From Phalacrocorax aristotelis (lineage: Eukaryota > Chordata > Aves > Suliformes > Phalacrocoracidae), in the NCBI RefSeq assembly GCF_949628215.1, contig NW_027441179.1:124001-188000 (forward strand): DNA of 64,000 nt. The letters are read 5' to 3'. Below, piece after piece: positions 23,269 through 33,134 of this stretch (position 1 is its first letter; each line of letters opens with the position of its first letter). The position numbers and the translations under genes were made by a program. The notes below the pieces were generated by a model, which had not been told where the DNA came from, ran no database searches, and saw nothing but the letters and a program-made list of their open reading frames with translations.

Positions 23269-24291
23269 TACGCGCGGTGTATTTGGGGTTGGATTCGTGT
23301 TGATTTCTGGGGGCTTGCGGGTGCGGCCGCTCCCCGAGAAGCGGTGAGTTCCCCGGGAGCTGACAGAAGGGAAGAGGGAAAGGAGGAGGACGGTGACCTT
23401 TTCCCCGTGCCCAGGGCGCAGATGATGGCCGCCTCCCCGGCTCGCCGGAGCTCCCGCTCAGCCTCCCCTTGCCCCCCCCTTGCCCCGTGCGCCTGCCCCC
23501 AGCCCCGGCACCTCCCCTGCAGCGTGCCGCGTAGCCCTTGGCCGCCCCCAGGCCCTGTTGTGAAGGCAGCGAGCCGGCCCTCAAGCGCACTGGATTCCCC
23601 CTCGGCGCAGGGGCCCTTAGCAGTAGCGCGGGGAAGGGGCGCTGTGTCCAGAAGCCCCTGCGCAAGGAGAGGCTTTGGCCAGGGTCGATCGACGGTAATG
23701 ACGGTCGCTGTTTCTTCTTTCCCTCTCCCAGAGACCGTGCTGAGGACGTGGTTGTCTGTCCTTCCCCCGGGGATGCCGTTGACTGCGGCCGTCTCAGGCT
23801 CGCGTGGCTTCTCTCTGCCCGGCCTCGCCGTCCTTGCAGCGCAGGGCCGAAAAGGGATAGACAAAGCCCTTCCCGGCTGTGGAGAGGAGCTGCCTCGGCT
23901 GAAGCTGGAGACGCCAACGAAAGGTAAAGCAGAAGAAACTGAAGGCGCTCTGGCTGCCAGCTGCTTTCCTGCTGCAGGCAAGAGAGAGCCTGTCCCTGCA
24001 GGTGAGGGAGGAAGGATCCCCCTTCATAGCCCGCAGCGGGCCAGGCCACCAACGTGCACCGCAGGGTCTGTACGCGTAACCTGCAGTTCGGTACGGGCGT
24101 GTAGTGCACGAGCGAGCTAGGCTATGTGCCTAGGAAGCCTCATCTCGTAAGAGCTGTAAGACACCCCCGTGTTCTCTTCAGGTGGAGGTCGGCCTAGAGT
24201 CTGGAGCTGCAGAAGAGGCAGGGAGGAGAGGAGGGGAAAGAAGCATGTGAACGGCTAAATTGTGCCAGCAGCGCTGAGAGCGAGAGTCGCG
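23269..24291 (+). ncRNA. Predicted four-exon transcript (module 2)
   Basis: Same structure as in module 1: exon 1 ends at 23343, exon 2 is 23732-23923, exon 3 is 23978-24001 and exon 4 is 24182-24291. The ATG is at 23773 and the stop ends at 24258. I see no difference from copy 1 in the exon 2 and 3 sequence or in the splice sites. Confidence 0.4.
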
Positions 24292-24630
24292 GTGAGTCCT
24301 GGGCCAGTGGGGCCCCGTTGCCTCTCTTGTACGTCCTGGGCCCTCCCTGTCTCTCCCCCGGTCCCCTCTCTTTCCTTACCTGCTGCAAAATTATTTTTTT
24401 TTTGCGCCCCCCCCCCCGCACCTTCTTTCTCCGTCTCGCTCTGAGTGGCTCCCTGCCTCCCCGTCTTTTCAGTCCTCCCTCTCTCTGTCCTGTAGCCTGT
24501 GGCTACTTGTTCTTTCTCCGCCTCTCTCTGCCTGGCTCTGGCTCCGTTTTTATTTTTTTACTCCTCCTGCTCTGTCCTGTAGCCTGTCGGTATTTTTGTC
24601 TTTCTCTGGCACTCTCGGTCTGACTCCCTG

Positions 24631-25158
24631 TGTTACCGAAAAACGCGGTAAAATAGGAAACAACTCCTCAAGACCAATTTAGTATTAAAGAGCAGGCATT
24701 CTTTATTCACGGCGCCGGATGCACGGGGGATCGCTCCTCCTGGCGTGCGTACCTCACGCACCTTTCCCGTTCAATTTGTAGATCAAAATTTTACGTATTC
24801 ATACGTATTCATTATTGTCCTGTCTGCTGATCGGTACAAACTTGCTCGTTCCGTATGTAAATCGCTGCGCAGGCTCGGTGGTGGTCCGTGAGTCGGTGGT
24901 CGCGATCTCCCCCTGCCAGAATTGCCTTTTACCTTCTTGGCTGTTGATCTTGGCAGTCTTGGCTAGTTCTCTCAGTCCGCTCCACGAAACCGCGTTTTGT
25001 CGTCCTTTTCTGACAGAAGCACGTTGTCTGTTGTTCTGCTGACGTTAACGATCGCCTAGGGACTAAAATGCAGATCAACAGGTGCGCTGATTCGTACGCT
25101 CCATGTTCCCGTAATGGAACACCGTCTCTGGTTGGCTGATTTCATCGCTTTGGTTACA
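24631..25158 (-). mobile_element. ERV solo LTR in unit 7
   Basis: Same LTR; shares AAAATAGGAAAC near 24651 with unit 6. It is the last LTR of the array, since unit 8 breaks before reaching it. Confidence 0.7.
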
Positions 25159-27136
25159 CCTGTTCCTGTTGTTCAGTTTCTTCTTTTTTGGCTTTGTGTG
25201 ATTCTCTCTGTGATTCTGTTTTTCTCTGCCTCGCTTTTCCCAGCTCCCCGTCCCTCACTTGGAATGCCCGTTGTCCTTCACCAGCTCACTCTCCCTTGGT
25301 TGCCATCCCCGTTTCTGAATTCCTCCTGCTTTGCCACGTAGCCCGTGACTTTTTTCTTAATCTCTCTCTGTCTGCCTCAACGCTCCCCCCGCGCTTTTTC
25401 ATTCGTCTGCTCTGCTCTGCACCCTGCTACTGTTCTTGCCTTTCTGAGTTCTTCTCTGTCGAGCTCCCTTTCCCTATTTGTGGATTCCTGTTCTTCCTGC
25501 AGCCACCGCTGTTCCCTGTGACCTCCGTCTCTCTCTGTCCAGCTCCCTGTCCCTAGGTTTTAATCCCTGCCTCTGCCCGCTGTAGCCCGTCTAGGTTTTT
25601 CTCTCGGCCTCTCTCTCTGTCCGGCTCCCTCTCTCTGTGTTCTAAGTCCACGTTCTCTGTCACGTAGACCCGTGCTATTTGTTTGTCCTCATCTCTCTCT
25701 GTCCAGCTCCTTGCTGCGATGTTTTATTTCTTCCCTCTCTGTCTGTCTTTGTAGCCCGTTGCCGTTGTTGGTTTGTTTTTTTTTTTTTCCCACTTGTTTC
25801 TTCATGTGTCTCTGTCTGCCTCCCAGTGCCTGATCTTTAATTCCTCCTTCCCTGTAGGCCGCTGTTCCTTTTTTCCATTCTACATTGTGTTCTCTTTGGT
25901 CTGCTGTTCTTATTCATCGATTCCCTCCTCGCTGCCCTGTGGCTTGTCCCCATTTATTGTTGCCTCTCTCTCCCTCTCTCTGGCTTCTTGCCCCTGTTTT
26001 TAAAATTCCTCCCTCTCTTCTCTCTTCCCTGTTGGCCGTGTGATCTTCAGCCTTTCTCCACCTCTTTCTGCCCAGCTCTCTGCGTCTATTCATTAATTCT
26101 TCCCTCTCTGCCCTGTAGCCTGTAGCTTCTGTCCTTTCTCCATCTTGCTGTCTCTGGCTTCCCCGTGACCCTCTTTTAGAATTGTTTCTCTCTTCTCTCT
26201 GTACGCATTGCGATTCCTTTTGCTCTCCATCTCCCTTTGTTTTGGTGTTTTTTTTGTTGTTTTTCTGGCTCCCTGTCCCTAATTGTTAATTCTCTGCCTT
26301 CTCATGCTCTGTACCACGTAGCCCCATGGTTTGTTTTGTGGTGTTCCCTCCCCGGCCCCTTCCCTCCGTCGTTGGCTGTCTCGGCTCCCTGTCCCCGTGG
26401 CTTCATTCTTCCCTTTCTGCCCTGTTCTTGTCGCTTATCTTGTCTGTCTCCATCTCGCTCGGTCCAGCTTCCTGCCCCTGTTCTTCTTTCCTCCCTCGCT
26501 GTCATGCTGCCTGCCCCAGGTTCTTTGTGCGTCTCCAGCCTGCTCCTCATCCTTCTTTGTTGGTCTGTGTCCTGCTCTTCCCCTCTCTCTGCTGCTTTTA
26601 TCTCCACCTCCGTCAGGCTCCCTGTCCTCCTCTGGCCGTCCTGTTCCCTGCCTCGTGCCTTCTCACTACACGCACACACGCCCCCCCCGCCCCCGTCCAG
26701 CCGGATGCTGCTCTTCTCTCCTCCTACTGTCCTGTGCCCTGCTCCTCACCTTTGGTGGCCTCCCCCTCTGCTCAGCAGCCCGTCGCTCCAGGAGCCAGGC
26801 GACGGACGGTCCGTTCCCTGCCAAACCGGGACAAGCGCGTGCCGTGGCTTAGCCTCAGCTGGCAACTCTGCACCAGGGAGCTGCTTGCTCGCTCCACCCT
26901 CAGTGGGCTGGGGGAGAGAGCTGGAAGGGTAAAAGTGAGAAAAATCATGGGTTGAGATCAAGACGGTTTAATAGGTAAAGCAAAAGCTGTGCGTGGAAGC
27001 AAAGCAAGGAATTAATTCGCTCCTCCTTTTCGGCGGGCAGGTGTTGAGCTGTTTCTGGGAAAGCAGGGCTCTGTCATGTGTAACGGTTACTTAGGAAGAG
27101 AAATGCCGTAGCCCCCAAGGACTCCCCCTTCTTCCC

Positions 27137-27404
27137 CCAGCTGCGTGTGCTGAGCATGATGTCAAATGGTATGGATTATCCCTTTGGTCAGTTAGCTGGG
27201 AAAGCTTTCCCAGCTGTGTCCTCTCCCAGCCTACTTGCTGGTGGGGCACTGAGAGAACCAGAAGAGGCCCTGACTGTGGAAGCAGTGCTCAGCAAGAACC
27301 AAAACATCTCTACATTATTAACGGTGTTTTGAGCATAAATCCAAAACTTATCCCTTCCTAGCTACTCTGGAGAAAATGAGCACTATCCCAGCCAACACCA
27401 GCTC
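27137..27404 (+). mobile_element. ERV-associated leader of module, copy 3
   Basis: Same segment as in copy 2. Confidence 0.4.
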
Positions 27405-28016
27405 CGTGCGGCTGCGGCAACGGCGGCCGAGGTGGCCTTGGGGCAGTGGGAGCGTTGGGGACCCTGAGCCACGAATGGCTCCTGGGACTTGTTACGCGTG
27501 TGCGCCTGCACAAACACCTGCCCTCTCCTTTGCCCTCAGGGCTGCGTTTGCGCTGCCTTTGCGTGGGGCAAGGGGCTGTGATGGAGCCCAGGGGAGGAGG
27601 TGGTGCACTGTGGGGGTGAGGGGAGGGGGCCCCCCGTTGCTGCTGTGCCTCAGCTGCGCGCGGGGGCTGGAGGAGCCCCAGGTGCGGGCAGTGGGGCTGA
27701 TGGTGCCGGCTCCTCCCTGGAAAAGGGGTGGTGCCCTGCTCCGGGGGGCCAGTGTGAGCCGAGGGCGGAGCGGAGCGGAGCTGTGGCCGAGTGTCAGCGG
27801 GCTGCGACTGTAGCGAGGGAGAAGGTGAGCGGGGGCTGGGGGGTGGGCCGCTGGGTCCCGGGTAAAGCCCCGAGGAGGGCTGCGGCGGGGCAGCGCCGGG
27901 TCGGAGCGGAGCTGTGGGGAGAGCGAGGCTGTGGTGAGGGCTCGGTGGGGGTTCCGGGTGCATCGGCGGGAGGGACGGTGCCCCGCAGGGTCAGAGAGCG
28001 GGAGGGCGGGCTCGCG

Positions 28017-28347
28017 GCATTCCGGGAGCTGTGGTGGTGCGCCTGGCGGCTGGCCGTGCGGCCGTGTTGTGTCGCAGAGCATGCCGGGAGCTGTGGTGGT
28101 GCGGCTGTGGGCTGGCCGGGCGGCCGTGTTGTGTCGCAGAGCATGCCGGGAGCTGCAGTCCTTGTGGCGCGCGGCTGCGGTGCGGCCGTGTTGTGCCGCA
28201 GAGCATGCCGGGAGGTGTAGTCCTTGCGGCGCGCGGCTGCCGGGCGGCCGTGTTGTGTCGCAGAGCATGCCGGGAGGTGTAGTCCTTGCGGCGCGCGGCT
28301 GCCGGGCGGCCGTGTTGTGGCGCAGAGCATGCCGGGAGGTGTAGTCC
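28017..28347 (+). repeat. 62-bp minisatellite, 6 motif copies (module 3)
   Basis: Motif starts are 28017, 28079, 28141, 28203, 28265 and 28327, all 62 bp apart. Two begin with the CTGTGG form, one has CTGCAGTCC and three have GTGTAGTCC. Expansion involves both the 5' and the 3' type of unit. Confidence 0.9.
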
Positions 28348-28413
28348 AGGCGCAGTGGCTGCCGGCGCTGTCACGTGGTTCGCCGGGGCGTGGCGGGAGG
28401 CGCGGTCTTCCGG
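28203..28413 (+). promoter_or_regulatory. Promoter core of module 3
   Basis: Three consensus ZNF143-type sites (28203, 28265, 28327) are followed by CACGTG at 28372-28377 and CTTCCGG at 28407-28413. This is the module with the most sites. Confidence 0.55.
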
Positions 28414-28446
28414 CGCTCGGGTGCCGGGCGGCCGTGCCGCGTACGG

Positions 28447-29451
28447 TACGCGCGGTGTATTTGGGGTTGGATTCGTGTTGATTTCTGGGGGCTTGCGGGT
28501 GCGGCCGCTCCCCGAGAAGCGGTGAGTTCCCCGGGAGCTGACAGAAGGGAAGAGGGAAAGGAGGAGGACGGTGACCTTTTCCCCGTGCCCAGGGCGCAGA
28601 TGATGGCCGCCTCCCCGGCTCGCCGGAGCTCCCGCTCAGCCTCCCCTTGCCCCCCCCTTGCCCCGTGCGCCTGCCCCCAGCCCCGGCACCTCCCCTGCAG
28701 CGTGCCGCGTAGCCCTTGGCCGCCCCCAGGCCCTGTCGTGAAGGCAGCGAGCCGGCCCTCCTCGGCGCAGGGGCCCTTAGCAGTAGCGCGGGGAAGGGGC
28801 GCTGTGTCCAGAAGCCCCTGCGCAAGGAGAGGCTTTGGCCAGGGTCGATCGACGGTAATGACGGTCGCTGTTTCTTCTTTCCCTCTCCCAGAGACCGTGC
28901 TGAGGACGTGGTTGTCTGTCCTTCCCCCGGGGATGCCGTTGACTGCGGCCGTCTCAGGCTCGCGTGGCTTCTCTCTGCCCGGCCTCGCCGTCCTTGCAGC
29001 GCAGGGCCGAAAAGGGATAGACAAAGCCCTTCCCGGCTGTGGAGAGGAGCTGCCTCGGCTGAAGCTGGAGACGCCAACGAAAGGTAAAGCAGAAGAAACT
29101 GAAGGCGCTCTGGCTGCCAGCTGCTTTCCTGCTGCAGGCAAGAGAGAGCCTGTCCCTGCAGGTGAGGGAGGAAGGATCCCCCTTCATAGCCCGCAGCGGG
29201 CCAGGCCACCAACGTGCACCGCAGGGTCTGTACGCGTAACCCGCAGTTCGGTACGGGCGTGTAGTGCACGAGCGAGCTAGGCTACGTGCCGAGGAAGCCT
29301 CATCTCGTAAGAGCTGTAAGACACCCCCGTGTTCTCTTCAGGTGGAGGTCGGCCTAGAGTCTGGAGCTGCAGAAGAGGCAGGGAGGAGAGGAGGGGAAAG
29401 AAGCATGTGAACGGCTAAATTGTGCCAGCAGCGCTGAGAGCGAGAGTCGCG
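28447..29451 (+). ncRNA. Predicted four-exon transcript (module 3)
   Basis: Same structure: exon 1 ends at 28521, exon 2 is 28892-29083, exon 3 is 29138-29161 and exon 4 is 29342-29451. The ATG is at 28933 and the stop ends at 29418. The 18-bp deletion of this module falls in the first intron. The C/T-rich region downstream is truncated at 29693. Confidence 0.4.
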
Positions 29452-29693
29452 GTGAGTCCTGGGCCAGTGGGGCCCCGTTGCCTCTCTTGTGCGTCCTGGG
29501 CCCTCCCTGTCTCTCCCCCGGCCCCCTCTCTTTCCTTACCTGCTGCAAAATTATTTTTTTTTTGCGCCCCCCCCCCGCACCTTCTTTCTCCGTCTCGCTC
29601 TGAGTGGCTCCCTGCCTCCCCGTCTTTTCAGTCCTCCCTCTCTCTTTCCTGTAGCCTGTGGCTACTTTTCCTTTCTCTGCCTCTCTCTGCCTG

Positions 29694-29880
29694 CAGTGGA
29701 TTCCCCCTCAGTGCAGGGGCCCTTGGCAGTAGCGCGGGGAAGGAGCGGTGTGTCCAGAAGCCCCTGCGGAAGGAGAGGCTTTGGTCTGGGTCGATCTGCG
29801 GTAATAACGGTTGCTGTTTCCTCTTTCCCTCTCCCAGAGGCTGTGCTCAGGATGGGGTTGTCTGTCCTTCCTGTTCGTCT
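29694..29880 (+). pseudogene. Decayed copy of module intron 1 / exon 2 region
   Basis: Starting at AGTGGATTCCCCCTC, this stretch matches 18537-18712 of the module closely but with scattered changes (AGTGCAGGGGCCCTTGGCAG against GGCGCAGGGGCCCTTAGCAG). The acceptor TTTCCCTCTCCCAG before 29838 is kept. The exon then reads AGGCTGTGCTCAGGATGGGG and loses similarity after CTGTCCTTCC, so the candidate ORF is not preserved. It is older than the near-identical modules and marks the array edge. Confidence 0.7.
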
Positions 29881-31139
29881 CTTCCTCTCTCTATTCCTTT
29901 GCACTGGTCCCTCTCCCTATTGTTTATTGTTTTGCTTCTCTGAACCTTTTTTTTATTCCCAGCATTTTCCCGTGACAGGAGCGGCGAAGAAGGGAGCGGA
30001 GTATCGGGGTATCTGTGGAGAGAGCATCGGGTGTTCTCCTGTCTTTGCGGGGCTGACCCTGAGGAAGCGTGGCACGTGGGTCGATAGCATGAATATATAT
30101 ATTTTGTGGGTGCACAAATCCTTTTCAGAGTGTCAGAGGGGTAAGGGTTTTGTTCTGTTCAGCGTAAACATTGTTCTGTTTGGTGTATTTGTCGAAGACG
30201 AGAGTTTAGTGGGGGAGGAAGTCAGCTCTCTAGCTGGTTTGAGGTGGGCTATACGTGTTTGTCGGTCATCTCTCTCCTGCCAGATGTTTTGAACTAGTTG
30301 TATCTGGTTTTCCTAGGGAGTCACAAAGGGGTTTGGGGCTCCCCGGTGGCGGGTGCTGTGGCCAAAAGAGAAAGCAGGGTCACAGAGTGCTTCATTTACG
30401 GGGCTGGCCTCGGACATCTCCTGCACAAACTTCTGGTATGTAGTGATCGGGATTCGATTTCCTGAAGAAGGAGAGGATGATGGAGCTCATTATAAGAGCA
30501 TAATCATTTTCTCTTCCTTTGGCAGTACGGGCACCCGAGGGCCAGCCTGCTTTTGAGGAACAGCATGAGGATGTCGGTGTCGACGCTCAGCAGTGGAAGG
30601 AAGCTTCTTTTGGAGGCCAAGAAGATGAAGTAGAGTGCGTATTTGTTGTGTTTGATTTTCATTGCGGGGATGGGGAGGGGTGGGACATGGAAAACGCGGT
30701 CCCGGGCAGGGGAGGTGTCTATGATGTGGGAGGCCGTGAGAGAGATCATGGACGCTGCTGGACAGGCGTTAGAACCCGTTGCTCAGGTTGGACGGACCCG
30801 GCAGAACCACCGCACCATCTTAAGTAATGCCTGCTCACGTACTGAGATTTTAGTAGTTGCCCCCGCATCAGCTTTGGCTTTTCCTCGTCGAGCTTGTGTT
30901 TTGGCAAGAAGCGTCTTTCGTTAAGCATTTGGGTCTAAGGGGTGTCCGTGAGGCTACGTGGTGCCCATCCCCATGAGATTTTGTGACCATCAAGTGATAT
31001 TTAGCATCCATCTTATGCCCGTCTCCTGTAACTACTCTGCAGTTTTCGCTTAAGGCTTGATAGCGCAGCGTTAGCTGAGGGCGGCATTTACCCCGCTGGC
31101 CCCTCCACGCCGATGGCGTTTCCCCTGCCGGCCGCTGTC
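29881..31139. other. Transition region without recognised gene
   Basis: Mixed-composition sequence between array A and block X. It includes short C/T-rich runs to about 29960, then TG-rich DNA. Several isolated splice-like signals are present, such as TTTTTATTCCCAG before 29961. I recognise no coding domain. Confidence 0.5.
30526..30628 (+). other. Candidate exon, unrecognised
   Basis: An acceptor-like tract (CTCTTCCTTTGGCAG) precedes 30526, and a GTAGAG donor-like site follows GATGAA at about 30628. One frame reads acidic and Gln-rich (VRAPEGQPAFEEQHEDVGVD...), and another reads Leu/Lys-rich. A second stretch at 30712-30826 reads an amphipathic SMMWEAVREIMDAAGQALEP-like segment. These could be remnants of a gene. 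I recognise neither. Confidence 0.2.
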
Positions 31140-32180
31140 CGTTCCCTGTAACTGTGACTCTTGTCCCGGCAGAACCTTTGCCAAAGCCACCTTTGTGCTC
31201 CGCAGCAGTCTGTTTTCTGTCTCGAGTATGTTTCTTTTCGGTATCCGATACCCCAGAGCTGTGTACCGTTGGCTCAGGTCTCTCCTTGAGCTTCTGCGAG
31301 AAGAGAGAGCCTTCATCTGTTTTTATCCATGTGTCTCCTGGGGTGTTTTTTTGTTGTCCTTTACAATTTAGTTTTGCCCCAGCTACTGAGGTGTTAATTT
31401 AGCTGCTTCATACGGTTCCCGATACGCTTGTGTATTTCCACGTTTCTTTTCATGTTTTTTGTCCTTTGAGACTGATCCAGTTCTGTTAAGGGACTGAGCG
31501 AGAGAGAGCGTTGAGGTGACTCCGAATGGTTGATGGTTTTACAGTAAATGATTGACTTTATAACCAGAGATATTTTTTGAGAAGGGGTTCTTAAAAAATT
31601 TCATTCTGCTTTGCCATTCCGCTGGCGTAGATGAGCCCCAGCCTTTTTTCGGGAGGCTCATTCTGCTCCTGGGCTTCTCTGGTACTGTTCCTTGAGTTGG
31701 TTGCAGGTTTTGAGCTGTCTAAGATCTTTGGGTAGGTGTGTTTTGACATTCAGAGATGGGGAGGTTTCTGGCTGAGGTAAGAGATTAAGGAGCAGTCAAA
31801 GTTGAGCAGCAGATATATATTAGAAAGTACACTTGTACGAGCTTTTGTTTTCCCTTGGGTCAGTAAGTTTGTGTTGGGTGTTCAGGGGTAGCAAGATGGT
31901 CTGATAGATTGTTTTGGATTATTTGGTTTTGTGGGGGTGTTATGGTTTTGTCTGGGTTTTTTTGTTTGTGGTTTGTTGTTCTTTTGTGTGTGTGGTAGGT
32001 TTTTTTGTTTGGTTGTTTTGTTTTCCCGGAATTTTATGACTTGACCAAAGGTAGAAGCTTATATTTTTTCCACCGGTTTTGCCTGTGTGTTGTGCAAGTT
32101 GTTGACGTTATCTCTCAATAGGACTGACGGTGAGATGCTGCGGTAGGGGTTAGGGTGAGCGTGTTGTACGTGTCTGTATA
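31140..32180 (+). repeat. Block X, left copy
   Basis: Direct-orientation, diverged counterpart of about 50680-52030. Shared stretches include GGCAGAACCTTTGCCAAAGCC against GCCAGAACCTTTCCTAAAGCC, CTTTGAGACTG, GGTTTTGAGCTGTCTAAGAT against AGTTTTGAGCTGTTTAAATA, and GGGGTTAGGGTGAG at the end of both. This copy has more CG dinucleotides; the right copy is AT-shifted. No gene is recognised. Confidence 0.7.
31900..32035. repeat. GT-rich low-complexity tract
   Basis: Runs of TTTTTTTG and GGTTTGTT with almost no A or C. It is simple sequence inside block X, only weakly matched in the right copy. Confidence 0.8.
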
Positions 32181-33134
32181 TGGAGCTCTAGCCTTCCTTC
32201 AGAAAGCAGCAGGGGCGTAATGCATAGTGTGTGTCGGGTTACGGAACTGCTCGTCGCCTTTCCCGATCGCCCGCAGAGTACCACGTTGTCCCGAGAACCT
32301 CTGCAGCTTGCGGCAGGTCCCTCGTAGATTATAAGCATCAGGGCTTCCGTTATTTTGTGGGCCTGTAGAGAGCACAGAGTCTGCGGGAAGCCGGAAGGTG
32401 GGAGGTGCTCGCAGAACGCGGGGCAGAGGTGGGAAGGGCGGCTCCCGAGGAGCGGCTGACAGAGGGGCTTTAGGGGTGCAAATACAGGGCAGGAGCTGTC
32501 GGGAAGGAGTGAGGTTCCTTCCCTAACAGTTCAGGAGGAGAGGAGGGGTTTTTGAAGTCTTGGTACCGGGGGATGGTTGGGAAAGGGGTGTTTAAGTGTT
32601 AGCTAATGGCCGCGTTCTGTGTGCAAGCAGCCTCCGGTAGCCCAGTCTCCTTCCCCGTATGTGTCAGCGCGGCCACTCGAGCGTGCTGTCTGCCGAGAGG
32701 TTCTCCACCCAGCTGTTCATGGAGTCGCTCAGGAGTGAGTTACCTACAAAGGGAGTGTGTGTCACTACACCAGCCATGCCCGTTTGCTTCCCGTATTGCT
32801 TTTGGCATTTGCCCTATCGGTGTCCGCCTGTGCTTGAGTCATCTGACACGAACTGTAATTTTTGTGTGTTGCGTGGTTTGACTTTTTCTTGCAGCTCAAG
32901 TAATAGGTCTAGGGTTAAGCAGGACAATTGAGTGAGGCGTGACAGCAAAGGCGAGCAGATGGCGTCGTGTGCTGTGACGGGGCAGGCTGTGAGGTCACTC
33001 GTCTGGGATTTCTGCCTTTGGGGTCTCTGTGTTGCCGAACAAGTCAGTCAAAAGGATTTGTTTGTTTTGCGTGGTGAGCTCTTGCTTTTGGAAAGCAGTG
33101 TCTAATATCTGTGTGCCTCTCCGTATTTCCCCAG
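32181..33134. other. No recognised feature
   Basis: Moderately GC-rich unique DNA (for example GCGGGAAGCCGGAAGGTGGG near 32380). Short open frames only. I see no conserved domain, RNA gene or clear repeat. Confidence 0.5.

Larger units (their letters stand above)
22083..24077 (+). repeat. CpG-rich promoter module, copy 2 (unit 7)
   Basis: 1995 bp; equals copy 1 plus one extra 62-bp minisatellite unit. Point changes include GGATTATCC for GGAATATCC near 22119 and GTTGTGAAGG near 23558. Confidence 0.85.
20316..25369 (+). repeat. Array A unit 7 (long)
   Basis: Long unit of 5054 bp with module 22083-24077. It shares GGCCGTCCTG and CTCTGCTCAGC variants with unit 8 (near 21582 and 21713). GGATTC replaces GAATTC near 20429. 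Confidence 0.9.
27137..29237 (+). repeat. CpG-rich promoter module, copy 3 (unit 8)
   Basis: 2101 bp; equals copy 1 plus three extra 62-bp units minus an 18-bp deletion near 28760 (the AAGCGCACTGGATTCCCC segment of copies 1 and 2 is missing). It also has private changes in the first minisatellite spacer (GCGCCTGGCGGCTGGCCGTG near 28039). Confidence 0.85.
1..29693 (+). repeat. Macrosatellite array A (pyrimidine-rich, 3.06/5.0 kb units)
   Basis: Eight head-to-tail units share almost all bases. Using the phase at base 1, unit starts are 1, 3063, 6127, 9190, 12255, 15304, 20316 and 25370. The + strand is strongly C/T-rich. Much of each unit is a degenerate subrepeat of roughly 80 bp with the theme CTCTCTGTCCAGCTCCCTGT, then TTAATTCC, then a CCCTGTAGCC-like stretch. 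Units 1-5 are short; units 6-8 carry an extra CpG-rich module. The array continues to the left of the window and ends abruptly near 29693 inside a subrepeat. I see no protein-coding gene in the C/T-rich part; its open frames are low-complexity Ser/Leu/Pro/Cys translations. Confidence 0.95.
25370..29693 (+). repeat. Array A unit 8 (long, truncated)
   Basis: Last unit, with module 27137-29237. It stops near 29693 inside a C/T-rich subrepeat, before the position where the LTR should follow. The final about 50 bp already differ from other units (CTCTTTCCTGTAG, CTTTTCCTTTCTC). A decayed copy of module sequence follows directly. Confidence 0.85.

Noticed and set aside
32145..32160. GGGGTTAGGG as a telomeric repeat
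   Set aside because: A single partial TTAGGG in each block X copy, not a tandem run.
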